33,969 nt of DNA, taken from contig JARKQF010000356.1 of NCBI GenBank assembly GCA_029973975.1, forward strand, positions 1 to 33,969, read 5' to 3'. Source of the DNA: Paludibacter sp. (GTDB taxonomy: Bacteria > Bacteroidota > Bacteroidia > Bacteroidales > Paludibacteraceae). The notes under the pieces are model-generated. The model made no database searches, was not told the DNA's origin, and saw only the letters and a program-made list of their open reading frames with translations. Shown in pieces: positions 25,774 to 33,969 of this stretch (the stretch's first letter is position 1; each line of letters begins with the position of its first letter). The position numbers and the translations under genes are program-made.

Positions 25774-25870
25774 ATTTTTTTACTTGGGTTTGTGTGATTT
25801 TTTTGATGATTGTTAAGGTTTTCAGGATTAATCAGGTAAATCTGGCTTGAGATGAAAGGTATCTCTTTCG

Positions 25871-25916
25871 ACGATTCGAATCGTTCGAACAGAAGTATTC
25901 GAATCGGGCGGTTCGA
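25871..25916. repeat. Cluster of TTCGA motifs with a 14-bp palindrome
   Basis: ACGATTCGAATCGT (25871-25884) is a perfect palindrome. TTCGA occurs at 25875, 25884, 25898 and 25912, in the forms CGAATCG (twice), TTCGAAC and TTCGAG, with 14-base steps between the last three. The cluster is unusual in AT-rich intergenic DNA and could be an operator array upstream of the PorT-like operon. Confidence 0.4.
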
Positions 25917-25933
25917 GTGAAGGCAAAAAAGGC

Positions 25934-25972
25934 ATGTACTGTTTTTATATCACTGATATAAAAACAGTACAT
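25934..25972 (-). terminator. 39-bp palindrome, probable terminator of the RHS transcript
   Basis: Two exact 19-base arms (25934-25952 and 25954-25972) flank a single C. On the - strand the hairpin is followed by GCCTTTTTTGCC. It lies 88 bases past the last gene of the RHS array. Confidence 0.6.
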
Positions 25973-26059
25973 CGTTTATTGATGGATCAAAGTGTAGGAC
26001 TTTTTTTTGAAAATAGCCCGACATAAAACGAGAAGTAGTAGGACATAATTTATTTTAAA

Positions 26060-26596
26060 TTAATGTATTACATAATAATAGCCACTCTCACAATCTTGTT
26101 TTAATAAAATCTTTTTGTCAAATAACTTCTTAATTATGTAAAGTTGCTCCATTAATGTTTCATTAACAAGAGCATGTGGATTTAATAGTCTTTCATTATT
26201 ATGATTGAATAATAAAAATGCTTCTTCACCATTTTTCTTCACCATAGAATCAACTCTATGCTGGTTAATCACTTGTCGAGCATACAATTCTTGATATAAG
26301 TCTCTTGATACTTCTATAGGGTTGTTAGATTTTATGCTTTTTATAATCATTTTGTCATCAATTAAATTATTGTATTTGCTGAATAAACTTGTAATTTTAT
26401 ATCTTTCTATAACAACAGTAATTGTTTCTTTGTTGTTGTATGTTACATCACAAGCTATAAGACAATCGTCATTAGCTTTGATTTTGCTATAAAATACATT
26501 TTCCTTACTATTACATGAAATAAGTAACAGTATGAAACTAATTATTAAGCCATAGTTCGGAAATTTTCTTACCACCATATGTTGTTCTCTTTTCAT
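26060..26596 (-). CDS. Small lipoprotein overlapping the RHS toxin gene, candidate immunity protein
   Basis: Lipoprotein of 178 aa from the ATG at 26596 (26578 is possible; 26641 is unlikely because it lacks a signal peptide at its start). The hydrophobic stretch IISFILLL is followed by the lipobox LISC. The mature part has no motif I recognise. Its 5' end overlaps the 3' end of the 1145-aa RHS gene by 59 bases (or 41 for the shorter start), in a different frame. Overlap with a toxin-type gene and its position immediately after it are typical of immunity genes. That role is inferred. It is the last gene before the palindromic terminator. Base composition is very AT-rich, like the toxin tip. 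Confidence 0.7.
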   Translation of the reverse strand: MKREQHMVVRKFPNYGLIISFILLLISCNSKENVFYSKIKANDDCLIACDVTYNNKETITVVIERYKITSLFSKYNNLIDDKMIIKSIKSNNPIEVSRDLYQELYARQVINQHRVDSMVKKNGEEAFLLFNHNNERLLNPHALVNETLMEQLYIIKKLFDKKILLKQDCESGYYYVIH

Positions 26597-29500
26597 CGCC
26601 AGTTCTTTCTCGTATTTTATTTTCAGTATTAATTGCGTCAATTTCTTTCACAGGAACACCTGTTTCTGTTTTTGTTTCCATATCCATCTCACCTTTGTCA
26701 ATGTCAGATGAATGTTTTAACTCATGGGCAAGACCGACCCTCGGTGTACGTTCTTTCTCACCTTTGGTATCTCTTTTATTCGGGTCATAACCAACTTTAG
26801 AGCCTTGTGCGATGCCATCTTCTGCTTTTTTCTCATCAAACTGGACATAATTATATCCATCATTCTCCTTTGGGATTTCAATTGTATGGATGTTTGAACT
26901 TTTAATCAAGTCAACTATCATTTTTTTTACTTCAGGATTATCTTTTGCCAATTGTTTTATATCATTCTTAACTTGTGTTCGATACTCTCTCGTTCCAGCA
27001 ATCACTATTTTCTTCCCATCCGGATCCACAAACCTCACCGGATTATTCGCACACCAAGCATACGGACTGATATCATAATACTTCTCAGCCAGCGGATCTA
27101 TTGTCGTCGTCCGCATAATCGCCGGATAATACCACCGGGCATCGGAGTCATACTCATCCAACCCATGCATCTCCACAAACTCTTTTCCTCCGTATTTATA
27201 CGGTTGCGAACCCGGGTTATCGCCGCTATTGAATTTCCAGGGTAAACCGCTGGGGTAGTATTGGGTTCGTTGAACGGTTGCCGCGGGATGGGTGGTACTG
27301 CCCCAGGTATAGGATGCCCGCCATACTTCGCGGTTATTACCCAGATGATCTTTGCGGTAATAATGATAAATATAATTTCCATGAGAATCAGGCACTACAT
27401 ATCCTTCCGAATTATGGATACGACGATTGTATATCTGACCGAATGACTCTAAATACTCGTGATTACCCACATGACTTGTACTTGTATAAACAATATCTTT
27501 CCAGTCACCGTATTCTGAATCCCAGTATTCACTCCAAGGGCAAATACCTCCTATCGGAATGTTTACTTCATCAATCAGGGTAAAGTACTTACTTCGTAAC
27601 TTATGCCCGCCGGCATCGTAGTTATTCACAATCATGTGACCTTTACGGAACTGAATGGTATCTGGCAAATTTAGTAAATTATATTTGATTGTGACAATAT
27701 CACGGTCTAAATCTGCCGTCATGTTGCCATTTTTATCATAGGTAAATTCAGTCGGAATATCTATCATATCCTGATATTCCTTGGAGCTATATTGAGAACT
27801 ACTGCCTCCGTAGTCATATACTTTATATAACTGATTGCCATGATACGAAAACTCCAAATCGTCAAAATATCTTCCTTCAAAGTCACTCCGAAATATGTAT
27901 GTTATATTTCCATGCTTATCATGCCAGAAAGATTCCATGTAACAACCGTTGCATTCGTCACTTTGAATCATGTAAGCATTTGACAAACGGCTCAAAGCAT
28001 CGTAATAGTACTTATAGCCGTTGATTTGATTGTTATAAGTCCATGTGTTATACGCGATATTCCCATTGTAACACGCTGTTGCTCCTTGTGGTAATCTTGT
28101 ATTGTAATACAGGTTCTGCTCAAAATTTCCACTTTTGATTTTTGTTGTCCACCCCCGGATATTGTATTCAAATTCTTCTGTATCCGCATTAGAATGGCGT
28201 TTTTTCTCCACTAAACGTCCTAACTCATCGTATTTGTTGGAGGCAAGTAACACCCGGTCATTGCTGTTCAACGTGTAATTAACAGTTGTAGGACGCAGGG
28301 CATGATCGTAGTCATATTCATATAATTCCGTTACGGTGGGTTGCCCGGCAATGTTGTGTTCTTGCAATGTCTTAGTAACATTGCCTGTGAAATTATATTG
28401 ATTGTAAACATAATCATGACCTCCAAGGTGGTTACTGCTTCGACTTTGTATCATCTGTCCTTTGTAATCGTAGTACTGAGCAGTGGCGGTGTAGTTATTT
28501 GAATCGTCCAACAAATAGGTGCGCGTGCCGGTAAGCAACCCTTTTGCAGATGGGTATTTATACCCGTATTCATTCTCTTTGCTGGCATCGTAATCGAGGT
28601 TGACGTCTGTCAGGGTAACAAAATTGTAGTTGTCGTAATAATTGACTGTCAGCAGCTTATCAGGAGTGAATCTCCCGCAGGTATATCCGGTATTATCAAT
28701 ATCACTAGCCGTGTTCCACGATTCTATAATTACTTCATCCCGCAGGTCTGCAATCAGATCTTCATGCGATAAACTGTCTTCAATTATTCCTGTATAGAGC
28801 AACCTGCCCAACACATCATATTTATTAACCAACCATTGCTGTTTGATTTTTTGGTTTCCATCCTGAGAAAGAATCAATCTGTTTGCTTTGTCATAAACCA
28901 TCAGTACAGGTTCGCAGCCCGGGAGACGTTTGTAAATCTGGTTGCCCCGTTCATCATGTTTGTAAAGGTAGGCATAACGTTTCAACACGTCATCATCATC
29001 ATTAATCTGTCCGGGGGTATTGGATAGAGAATCGGCAGCAATGGGAGGTATCACGTAACTAAGCTGACCTAAATCGTTATACACGTAGTATGTCCGCGTG
29101 TTTAAAGCCCCTTCTTTTAAAACAATACGCCCCAGTTTATCCTTGTATTCAGAAACAGGCTTTCCATCTTCATCACTGACAGTGGTTTTATACAAAGTTG
29201 CCGGGTTGTAATTGCCATTTCGAGCTAAGTTTTCGGATTCGTTGATATGAAAATAAACGATATTACTATCATTCGTACTATAATTTGTTACAACCCTTTT
29301 GTTGTTGGTATGCCAATTTGCACCTGCTCCAAATTGCTCCTTAACCCTGTTCAGAGGCGAAGATTCATATCTGTTCTCAGCATAGGGGTTGTTGTCATTG
29401 TGTTTTGATGAAGCATTACTCGTAAAAGAACTTTCATTGACATACTGTCCGAAATTCCCCTCGATTGGTGTCGGGAGCCAGTTTTTCCATTCTCGGCCCA

Positions 29501-29975
29501 CATCGTCGTATTGAGTGAATAACACCAAATCAGCTCCCTCAGGTGTGATTCCCATCTGTACTGTTTGAGAAGGACGTCCCAATCCATCAAAGTACTGGAT
29601 GGTGGTCATTACAGGTGAATTGATATCAGCCAGCAAAGGTGTTGATGTTTTAATATAGTTTTGATCGTTACTGGTTACAGGAATCTGGAAAGGACTCTCT
29701 TGGGCAATGTCTATTAATGGAACAATCGAATTGGAGGAGCTTATCTTGGCACTAAAATTCCCTCTTGATGCTGAAGCCTGAAATCCAGGTTTAAGCACTA
29801 TTTGTTCCGTGGCAGTTACCTTGACTGCAGTTGCCGGCGTGGGTTGGTTCAAAATAATGACTCCTCCACTTTGAGCATAACTATTGGTTGTATGCAGGGA
29901 AATAAGAATACAGGTGAATATCCGGCATAAGGTTTTCTCCGGAATTACTTTCATCAATATATTGTTTTTTATCAT
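26538..29975 (-). CDS. RHS/YD-repeat protein with C-terminal HExxH (M91-like) metallopeptidase
   Basis: Secreted polymorphic-toxin-like protein of 1145 aa. The signal-peptide region ends SYAQ (about 35). A leading segment (VIILNQP, VLKPGFQASA) is followed by a DUF6443-like start (IQYFDGLGRPSQTVQMG, about 128-144), about 700 residues of YD repeats (YDALSRLS, YDKANRLILS) and the RHS core end (KDHLGNNREVWRA, IDPLAEKYYDISPYAW, FVDPDG, at about 985). Everything after DPDG is a distinct tip of about 160 aa with AHELKHSSD (H1084, E1085, H1088), then EIDAINTENKIRERTG and R..YG, matching from memory the NleD-like M91 peptidase pattern. The tip is probably released from the RHS shell. The downstream lipoprotein overlaps it. 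The RHS part is certain; M91 is likely. Confidence 0.88.
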   Translation of the reverse strand: MIKNNILMKVIPEKTLCRIFTCILISLHTTNSYAQSGGVIILNQPTPATAVKVTATEQIVLKPGFQASASRGNFSAKISSSNSIVPLIDIAQESPFQIPVTSNDQNYIKTSTPLLADINSPVMTTIQYFDGLGRPSQTVQMGITPEGADLVLFTQYDDVGREWKNWLPTPIEGNFGQYVNESSFTSNASSKHNDNNPYAENRYESSPLNRVKEQFGAGANWHTNNKRVVTNYSTNDSNIVYFHINESENLARNGNYNPATLYKTTVSDEDGKPVSEYKDKLGRIVLKEGALNTRTYYVYNDLGQLSYVIPPIAADSLSNTPGQINDDDDVLKRYAYLYKHDERGNQIYKRLPGCEPVLMVYDKANRLILSQDGNQKIKQQWLVNKYDVLGRLLYTGIIEDSLSHEDLIADLRDEVIIESWNTASDIDNTGYTCGRFTPDKLLTVNYYDNYNFVTLTDVNLDYDASKENEYGYKYPSAKGLLTGTRTYLLDDSNNYTATAQYYDYKGQMIQSRSSNHLGGHDYVYNQYNFTGNVTKTLQEHNIAGQPTVTELYEYDYDHALRPTTVNYTLNSNDRVLLASNKYDELGRLVEKKRHSNADTEEFEYNIRGWTTKIKSGNFEQNLYYNTRLPQGATACYNGNIAYNTWTYNNQINGYKYYYDALSRLSNAYMIQSDECNGCYMESFWHDKHGNITYIFRSDFEGRYFDDLEFSYHGNQLYKVYDYGGSSSQYSSKEYQDMIDIPTEFTYDKNGNMTADLDRDIVTIKYNLLNLPDTIQFRKGHMIVNNYDAGGHKLRSKYFTLIDEVNIPIGGICPWSEYWDSEYGDWKDIVYTSTSHVGNHEYLESFGQIYNRRIHNSEGYVVPDSHGNYIYHYYRKDHLGNNREVWRASYTWGSTTHPAATVQRTQYYPSGLPWKFNSGDNPGSQPYKYGGKEFVEMHGLDEYDSDARWYYPAIMRTTTIDPLAEKYYDISPYAWCANNPVRFVDPDGKKIVIAGTREYRTQVKNDIKQLAKDNPEVKKMIVDLIKSSNIHTIEIPKENDGYNYVQFDEKKAEDGIAQGSKVGYDPNKRDTKGEKERTPRVGLAHELKHSSDIDKGEMDMETKTETGVPVKEIDAINTENKIRERTGDEKRTTYGGKKISELWLNN

Positions 29976-30004
29976 AGCAGTATTATAGTTGTGTAGATAT
30001 AAAA

Positions 30005-33000
30005 CTATTCTTTGTAATGGTAATCGAACTTTTGAATGATATTGCCATTATTGTCTTTTATGCACTTCAGGCGGTTGAAATCATCATATTCGTAGAATAT
30101 TTTCACGCCTCTTAGGTCTGTCATGGATGTCATGCCAACAAGAGGTTTGTAGGTGTAGGTGGTTATTTGAGCATCAGGGAGCTGTGTTCGTAAATTATTA
30201 ATGTTTGTTAAAATTTGCTCAGACGGGATAATTGATGATGATAAATCATTCATATAACTTTCTCCTCCTAATAAGCTTTCAACCTCATGATATGTTGCGT
30301 TTTTGATTTCAGCAATTGGATATAAATAATTGTAGCCCCACAAATAAGTTATTGGAATACTATCATAACCAATTCTTTCATATAATAATTTTTTGTTATT
30401 ATATTTCAAATTCAAACTTTTATTGTAATAGGATGTATACTGACTAATCAGTGAAGGTTTTTTTGAATTATATAAATAAACTGATGTTGGGAGTGATGAG
30501 TTATTTATGCTTGAATAGATAGTTTTATTTGCATTCACAACTTGGCTGTTTTTCAACTCAATAATTTCAATTGGATTATTTACCATATGATTTTCTATCA
30601 TGTGATAGAATATATCGCCATAATCCACTGGATATTTGAACTTTGTTTCTTTAATGTTACCAAAGCTATCCTGTGCCCTATCGTTGTTTATCTTTAAATT
30701 GGAACTATTGTATTGGTATTCATGTTTAATTTCTATTGAGTCAATACCATTTGTGCCATTAGTGTAATCCTTTGAAATTTGATGTTTATGAAAGCTTTTT
30801 TCCTGATATAAATCATAAAATTTTACTATAAACTCAAGCGAAAGAGAGTTTCCCGGCTCAAGATCTGGGTTCTTAATCAACGAATGTATTGCTAGCCCCT
30901 TTGCTATCTTTTCTCTTTGAATGTCATAAGTATTCTCAATAACTTTCTGTTTGTCTCCCATGTTGTCAAAATATGTTGTTTTCAAACATAAGCCACTTGA
31001 ATAATGAGGATTTGAAGGGCATCCTGGAAAATAGCCATAATCTGTTCCTGTGTTATTGTTGTCATCAAGTCTATTATAGTATTCGTATCTGACTTTACCA
31101 AAACGAGAATTACTGTAGTTAATCTCTTCCACACAAGAATACCCAACATAACTGCCCCTTGCTGATGAGCTAAGCGGGATGTAGGATGTTGAGCTAGTTG
31201 CAAAAAACACCCCATCATTCACTATAGGTTGAGGTGGGTTTGCCGGTAGTGGAAATATCCGAATATATGTTAATGGAGGAGACATTATTGTTCCATTTGT
31301 CACTCCATTAGTTTCATATACATAACTTTTTGATGAATAGGTGTTCTGGCCTGTAGTGGTAATGTTTTTAACTCTGAGACCTGCTCCATTTTTTATACGA
31401 ACTTCTTCATAACAAATCAAATCGCATGATAAATTTATTATATTATCCAAATTTTCTCTCTCAATTTCAATCTTATACTCTCCTTTAGGCAAATTAAACC
31501 ATCCTGACTTTGTACTCCCATTTTCTTCACCTATGTTGACATCAAATACATGTATTTTTTTGTTTAAATAGTAATCATCATATTCACTTCTTACTTTTAT
31601 ACGTACAATAATCATTTCTGACGTGTTAACACTAACTCCAGCGTAATTGACAGTCAACTGAGCTTTTACATCATTAATTAATAGATAAGGCTCACTCGAC
31701 TCTACATATTCAGGATTCTCGCTACTTTCAAATTCGATATGATCACTCTCTAAATGATATGGTGTTATTGAGTTAGTAAAAGAGTGTGGCTCGTATATGA
31801 AATTGGTAGTCGAGCCAGTAGGATATTCAATTTGTTTTAAAATACCCATTTGCATATATGAATTAGATGGAATGATATTTTTCCCTGTAAATAACTGATT
31901 TAAATACAATAAACTAGGTGTGCTCCAAAAATCACGACTGCTACTAGGATAGTGTCCATTGTAAAATCCCCATAAATCTGTAGCTTCACAATCTTTTGGA
32001 GGCATAGGGAACCGATTGTCGTAATGAAATTTATACGTTTTGCCTTCAGTTAGATCGCTTGATATTTCATTTATAGAATCTAAAATTAGACGTCTGTCAT
32101 TATAAGTTGATGAAAGCAAATCTTTCAGCCCACAATCATAATGTGAATAGAGTTTTAAACTCTTTATAGGGTCACCTTGAGAATTTATTACCCTTATTTC
32201 ATCGAGTTTTTGAGGGTTACCCCATGCAGGTTCAAGATCTAAACGTTCTGATGTACTAAAACCGACCTTGCCTCCATTGAAAACTATACTGACTAATCTA
32301 ACTTGTTTTATTGTTGAATATGATTGTGTGTAGTCTTTCTTTAATTTATTGGGTGTATGGTGTATGATTGTTTCTGATTTTGATATCCTTGTGTAAATTT
32401 CCTCATCTTGTATATAATTAAATTGCACTACATTACCTCTAGGAGATTTAATAGAATCTAGAAACCAGGTCGAAATAACTGTCTTTTGTTTCTCTCGTGG
32501 ATAAAAATACTCTCGCGGCATAGTTGTAAATGAAGGTGATGAATTAGGAGAATATGGTTGTGTAATTTCACAAGTAGAGAAATAATAGATAAACCCATCA
32601 CCATCAGATATCTTCCATGTTTTTAACGTAGGGTTAAATTTGACATCCAGATAACAAATTGGATTTGTTAGAGTTGCTTGTACATGTCCTAAAGATAATG
32701 GATTTTCATTAGCTTTTTTAAAAAACAATGAGCCAGACTGTCCCACAAAGTTATAATGAAACACATCAGGCTCTGAGTCCTTCTCTCCCCTTAAATAACC
32801 AGAACAACGCTCACTATTATCCAGTTCTGGTATGAGCATGTTGTTTTCATCGTAAAAAGGAAATAAATTGTCATAATAATAACCTATAGGGTCTTGTTCA
32901 AAGTCATCCCACCCCCTTACTTCTTTTGTAATTGCACCTCCTGCCTGAAGCGACCATCCAAGACCAACCCAACTAGCATCTTGATTAATTCTTATTCCAG

Positions 33001-33220
33001 AGGCATGATATGAAAGTGTTATGGGAATCTCTTTGCCATCTAAATCTATTTCATAGATGGGTAATGAAATGTCAGGGGTGCCTGTGTAATGCCCTACTGG
33101 AATTGCACCGTAGAGTCCCAGAGATGCAGCATTAGGTGACACCGGAATTATATCATGCTGACAAAATAATAATTGGCTGTAAAAAAGAGCGATTAAACTG
33201 TAAAATATATTTCTTTTCAT
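30005..33220 (-). CDS. SpvB/RHS-like large secreted protein (partner of the toxin protein)
   Basis: Exported protein of 1071 aa with a signal peptide (MKRNIFYSLIALFYSQLLFC, then Q). The N-terminus (about 25-110: SLGLYGAIPVGHYTGTPDIS, LPIYEIDLDGKEIPITLSYH, ASWVGLGWSLQAGG) is the SpvB/TcB-like opening of Bacteroidota RHS proteins. A long beta-rich body follows, with YD-type repeats near the end (YEYDDFNRLKCIKDNNGN). It lacks a toxin tip and ends at YHYKE. It lies 29 bases upstream of the 1145-aa RHS gene, so the two may form a split toxin-complex-like shell. It is AT-rich throughout. No enzymatic motif was seen. Confidence 0.85.
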   Translation of the reverse strand: MKRNIFYSLIALFYSQLLFCQHDIIPVSPNAASLGLYGAIPVGHYTGTPDISLPIYEIDLDGKEIPITLSYHASGIRINQDASWVGLGWSLQAGGAITKEVRGWDDFEQDPIGYYYDNLFPFYDENNMLIPELDNSERCSGYLRGEKDSEPDVFHYNFVGQSGSLFFKKANENPLSLGHVQATLTNPICYLDVKFNPTLKTWKISDGDGFIYYFSTCEITQPYSPNSSPSFTTMPREYFYPREKQKTVISTWFLDSIKSPRGNVVQFNYIQDEEIYTRISKSETIIHHTPNKLKKDYTQSYSTIKQVRLVSIVFNGGKVGFSTSERLDLEPAWGNPQKLDEIRVINSQGDPIKSLKLYSHYDCGLKDLLSSTYNDRRLILDSINEISSDLTEGKTYKFHYDNRFPMPPKDCEATDLWGFYNGHYPSSSRDFWSTPSLLYLNQLFTGKNIIPSNSYMQMGILKQIEYPTGSTTNFIYEPHSFTNSITPYHLESDHIEFESSENPEYVESSEPYLLINDVKAQLTVNYAGVSVNTSEMIIVRIKVRSEYDDYYLNKKIHVFDVNIGEENGSTKSGWFNLPKGEYKIEIERENLDNIINLSCDLICYEEVRIKNGAGLRVKNITTTGQNTYSSKSYVYETNGVTNGTIMSPPLTYIRIFPLPANPPQPIVNDGVFFATSSTSYIPLSSSARGSYVGYSCVEEINYSNSRFGKVRYEYYNRLDDNNNTGTDYGYFPGCPSNPHYSSGLCLKTTYFDNMGDKQKVIENTYDIQREKIAKGLAIHSLIKNPDLEPGNSLSLEFIVKFYDLYQEKSFHKHQISKDYTNGTNGIDSIEIKHEYQYNSSNLKINNDRAQDSFGNIKETKFKYPVDYGDIFYHMIENHMVNNPIEIIELKNSQVVNANKTIYSSINNSSLPTSVYLYNSKKPSLISQYTSYYNKSLNLKYNNKKLLYERIGYDSIPITYLWGYNYLYPIAEIKNATYHEVESLLGGESYMNDLSSSIIPSEQILTNINNLRTQLPDAQITTYTYKPLVGMTSMTDLRGVKIFYEYDDFNRLKCIKDNNGNIIQKFDYHYKE

Positions 33221-33259
33221 AATTTAACTCTATGCATAGTTATAACAATTATTTATTTC

Positions 33260-33969
33260 TCACTTCTTCACCACCACCCGCTGCAACACCATATCATCCA
33301 CATGCACAAAAAGCGTGTAAGTACCCGTGGTAAGATGACCCATGTTGATCAGCGTGTTATGATATCCTTCAGGTAAATCCTGAGGCGGTGTCTGGCAAAC
33401 AGCTATTCCTCCATTGGTGTGCACGGTAAACCATACACAGGCATCGCGTACGAGTTTGTACTGGATGTGCAATTGTTGCACGACCGGGTTGGGTAATAGT
33501 TTAGCTTCGGTAAATACAGCGGCAGCACCAGTTTCTTGTTCTTCTTCCTCGGGTATAGGGTCGGTTTGTACCTGTGAGGTTTGCAGTACCGGTGAGTAAT
33601 AAAACGAAGTGGTAAAAATGGTTGTGTCACGTAGGCTCTCGCTACCATTGCTGTTCCTTTTCCGTTTGATGATGTCCGTCTTGATGCTCTCGAAAACCGG
33701 GTAACGGATACCATCGGCATACCAGGAATAGGTATCCAGCAGCATCTCGGTACTGTCTTTGCCGGTTTGGGTATAATAACGCAAAGTACGGACCCTCAAA
33801 GCATTCTTTACCGTTTCGAAATCCGGTAACAGTAATTCACCTTCGGCATCCGCTTCCACACGGGTGTATCCTTTTACATGCAGTTTAAGCCTGCGGGAAT
33901 ATTCTCCATCACCTTCAAAACAACTGAACAGGGTATCGCCATAACTAAACGGAAATTTCATTCTTAGTT
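33260..33969 (-). CDS. T9SS type A sorting-domain protein, 5' end outside the window
   Basis: C-terminal part of a secreted protein; the frame stays open to the window edge. The ATG at 33961 is probably internal, as no signal peptide follows it. The last 80 residues (from LLPNPVVQQLHIQY to YTLFVHVDDMVLQRVVVKK) form a T9SS type A sorting domain: a beta-sandwich signal with PNP near its start, a GxY-type strand and a basic end. An acidic linker (PEEEEQETG) precedes it. Before that is a region of unknown function (DTYSWYADGIRYPVFESIKT). It lies 39 bases upstream of the SpvB/RHS-like gene. It implies that the array's products travel through type IX secretion. Confidence 0.8.
   Translation of the reverse strand, partial: LRMKFPFSYGDTLFSCFEGDGEYSRRLKLHVKGYTRVEADAEGELLLPDFETVKNALRVRTLRYYTQTGKDSTEMLLDTYSWYADGIRYPVFESIKTDIIKRKRNSNGSESLRDTTIFTTSFYYSPVLQTSQVQTDPIPEEEEQETGAAAVFTEAKLLPNPVVQQLHIQYKLVRDACVWFTVHTNGGIAVCQTPPQDLPEGYHNTLINMGHLTTGTYTLFVHVDDMVLQRVVVKK

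Noticed and set aside
33147-33220. RHS genes as fragments of one broken gene
   Set aside because: Each large RHS protein begins with its own signal sequence and ends in a family-typical way, and relatives are remembered as separate proteins too.

Overview
The window reads as chromosomal DNA of an AT-rich member of the Bacteroidota, most likely order Bacteroidales. The evidence is a hybrid two-component regulator, a polysaccharide-degradation cluster, several TAnnTTTG -7 promoter boxes, a type IX secretion (T9SS) C-terminal signal, DUF2147, and tandem RHS/YD-repeat proteins of the Bacteroidota type. I cannot name the genus. No tRNA, rRNA, CRISPR array, insertion sequence or phage gene was seen.

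Region 1 (1-9712, + strand) is the end of a polysaccharide utilisation locus. A hybrid two-component regulator, cut at the window edge and apparently frameshifted near 45-57, is followed by a tight run of exported enzymes: GH2, GH105, a heparinase II/III-like lyase and GH20. A lyase would leave 4,5-unsaturated uronates, GH105 would remove them, and GH2 and GH20 would trim neutral and N-acetylhexosamine sugars. This suggests a uronic-acid- and hexosamine-containing glycan. No SusC/SusD pair is present here.

Region 2 (9838-16897) holds separate, mostly housekeeping units: a bacterial sugar transferase and a DUF2147 protein (- strand), then a cation:proton antiporter, malate dehydrogenase, a PerR-like regulator, a BamA-like barrel protein and a family 2 glycosyltransferase (+ strand). 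Between the sugar transferase and DUF2147 lies a stretch with its own promoter and a hairpin, a candidate small RNA. A long inverted repeat separates the PerR-like gene from the barrel gene.

Region 3 (17059-25730) is all on the - strand. Read in transcription order it holds a PorT-like outer-membrane protein, MurF, a membrane-anchored coiled-coil protein, a LutB-like iron-sulfur protein, an FKBP lipoprotein, a TPM-domain protein, LemA, a YghZ-type aldo/keto reductase and a Rieske-like lipoprotein that lacks the histidine ligands. REP-like palindromes sit between the TPM gene and lemA.

Region 4 (26060-33969, - strand) is a polymorphic-toxin-like array: a T9SS-signal protein (cut by the window end), a 1071-aa SpvB/RHS-like protein, and a 1145-aa RHS protein. 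The variable C-terminal tip of the last carries an HExxH metallopeptidase resembling peptidase family M91 (NleD-like). A small lipoprotein gene overlaps its 3' end and is a candidate immunity gene. A 39-bp palindrome followed by a T-run probably ends this transcript.
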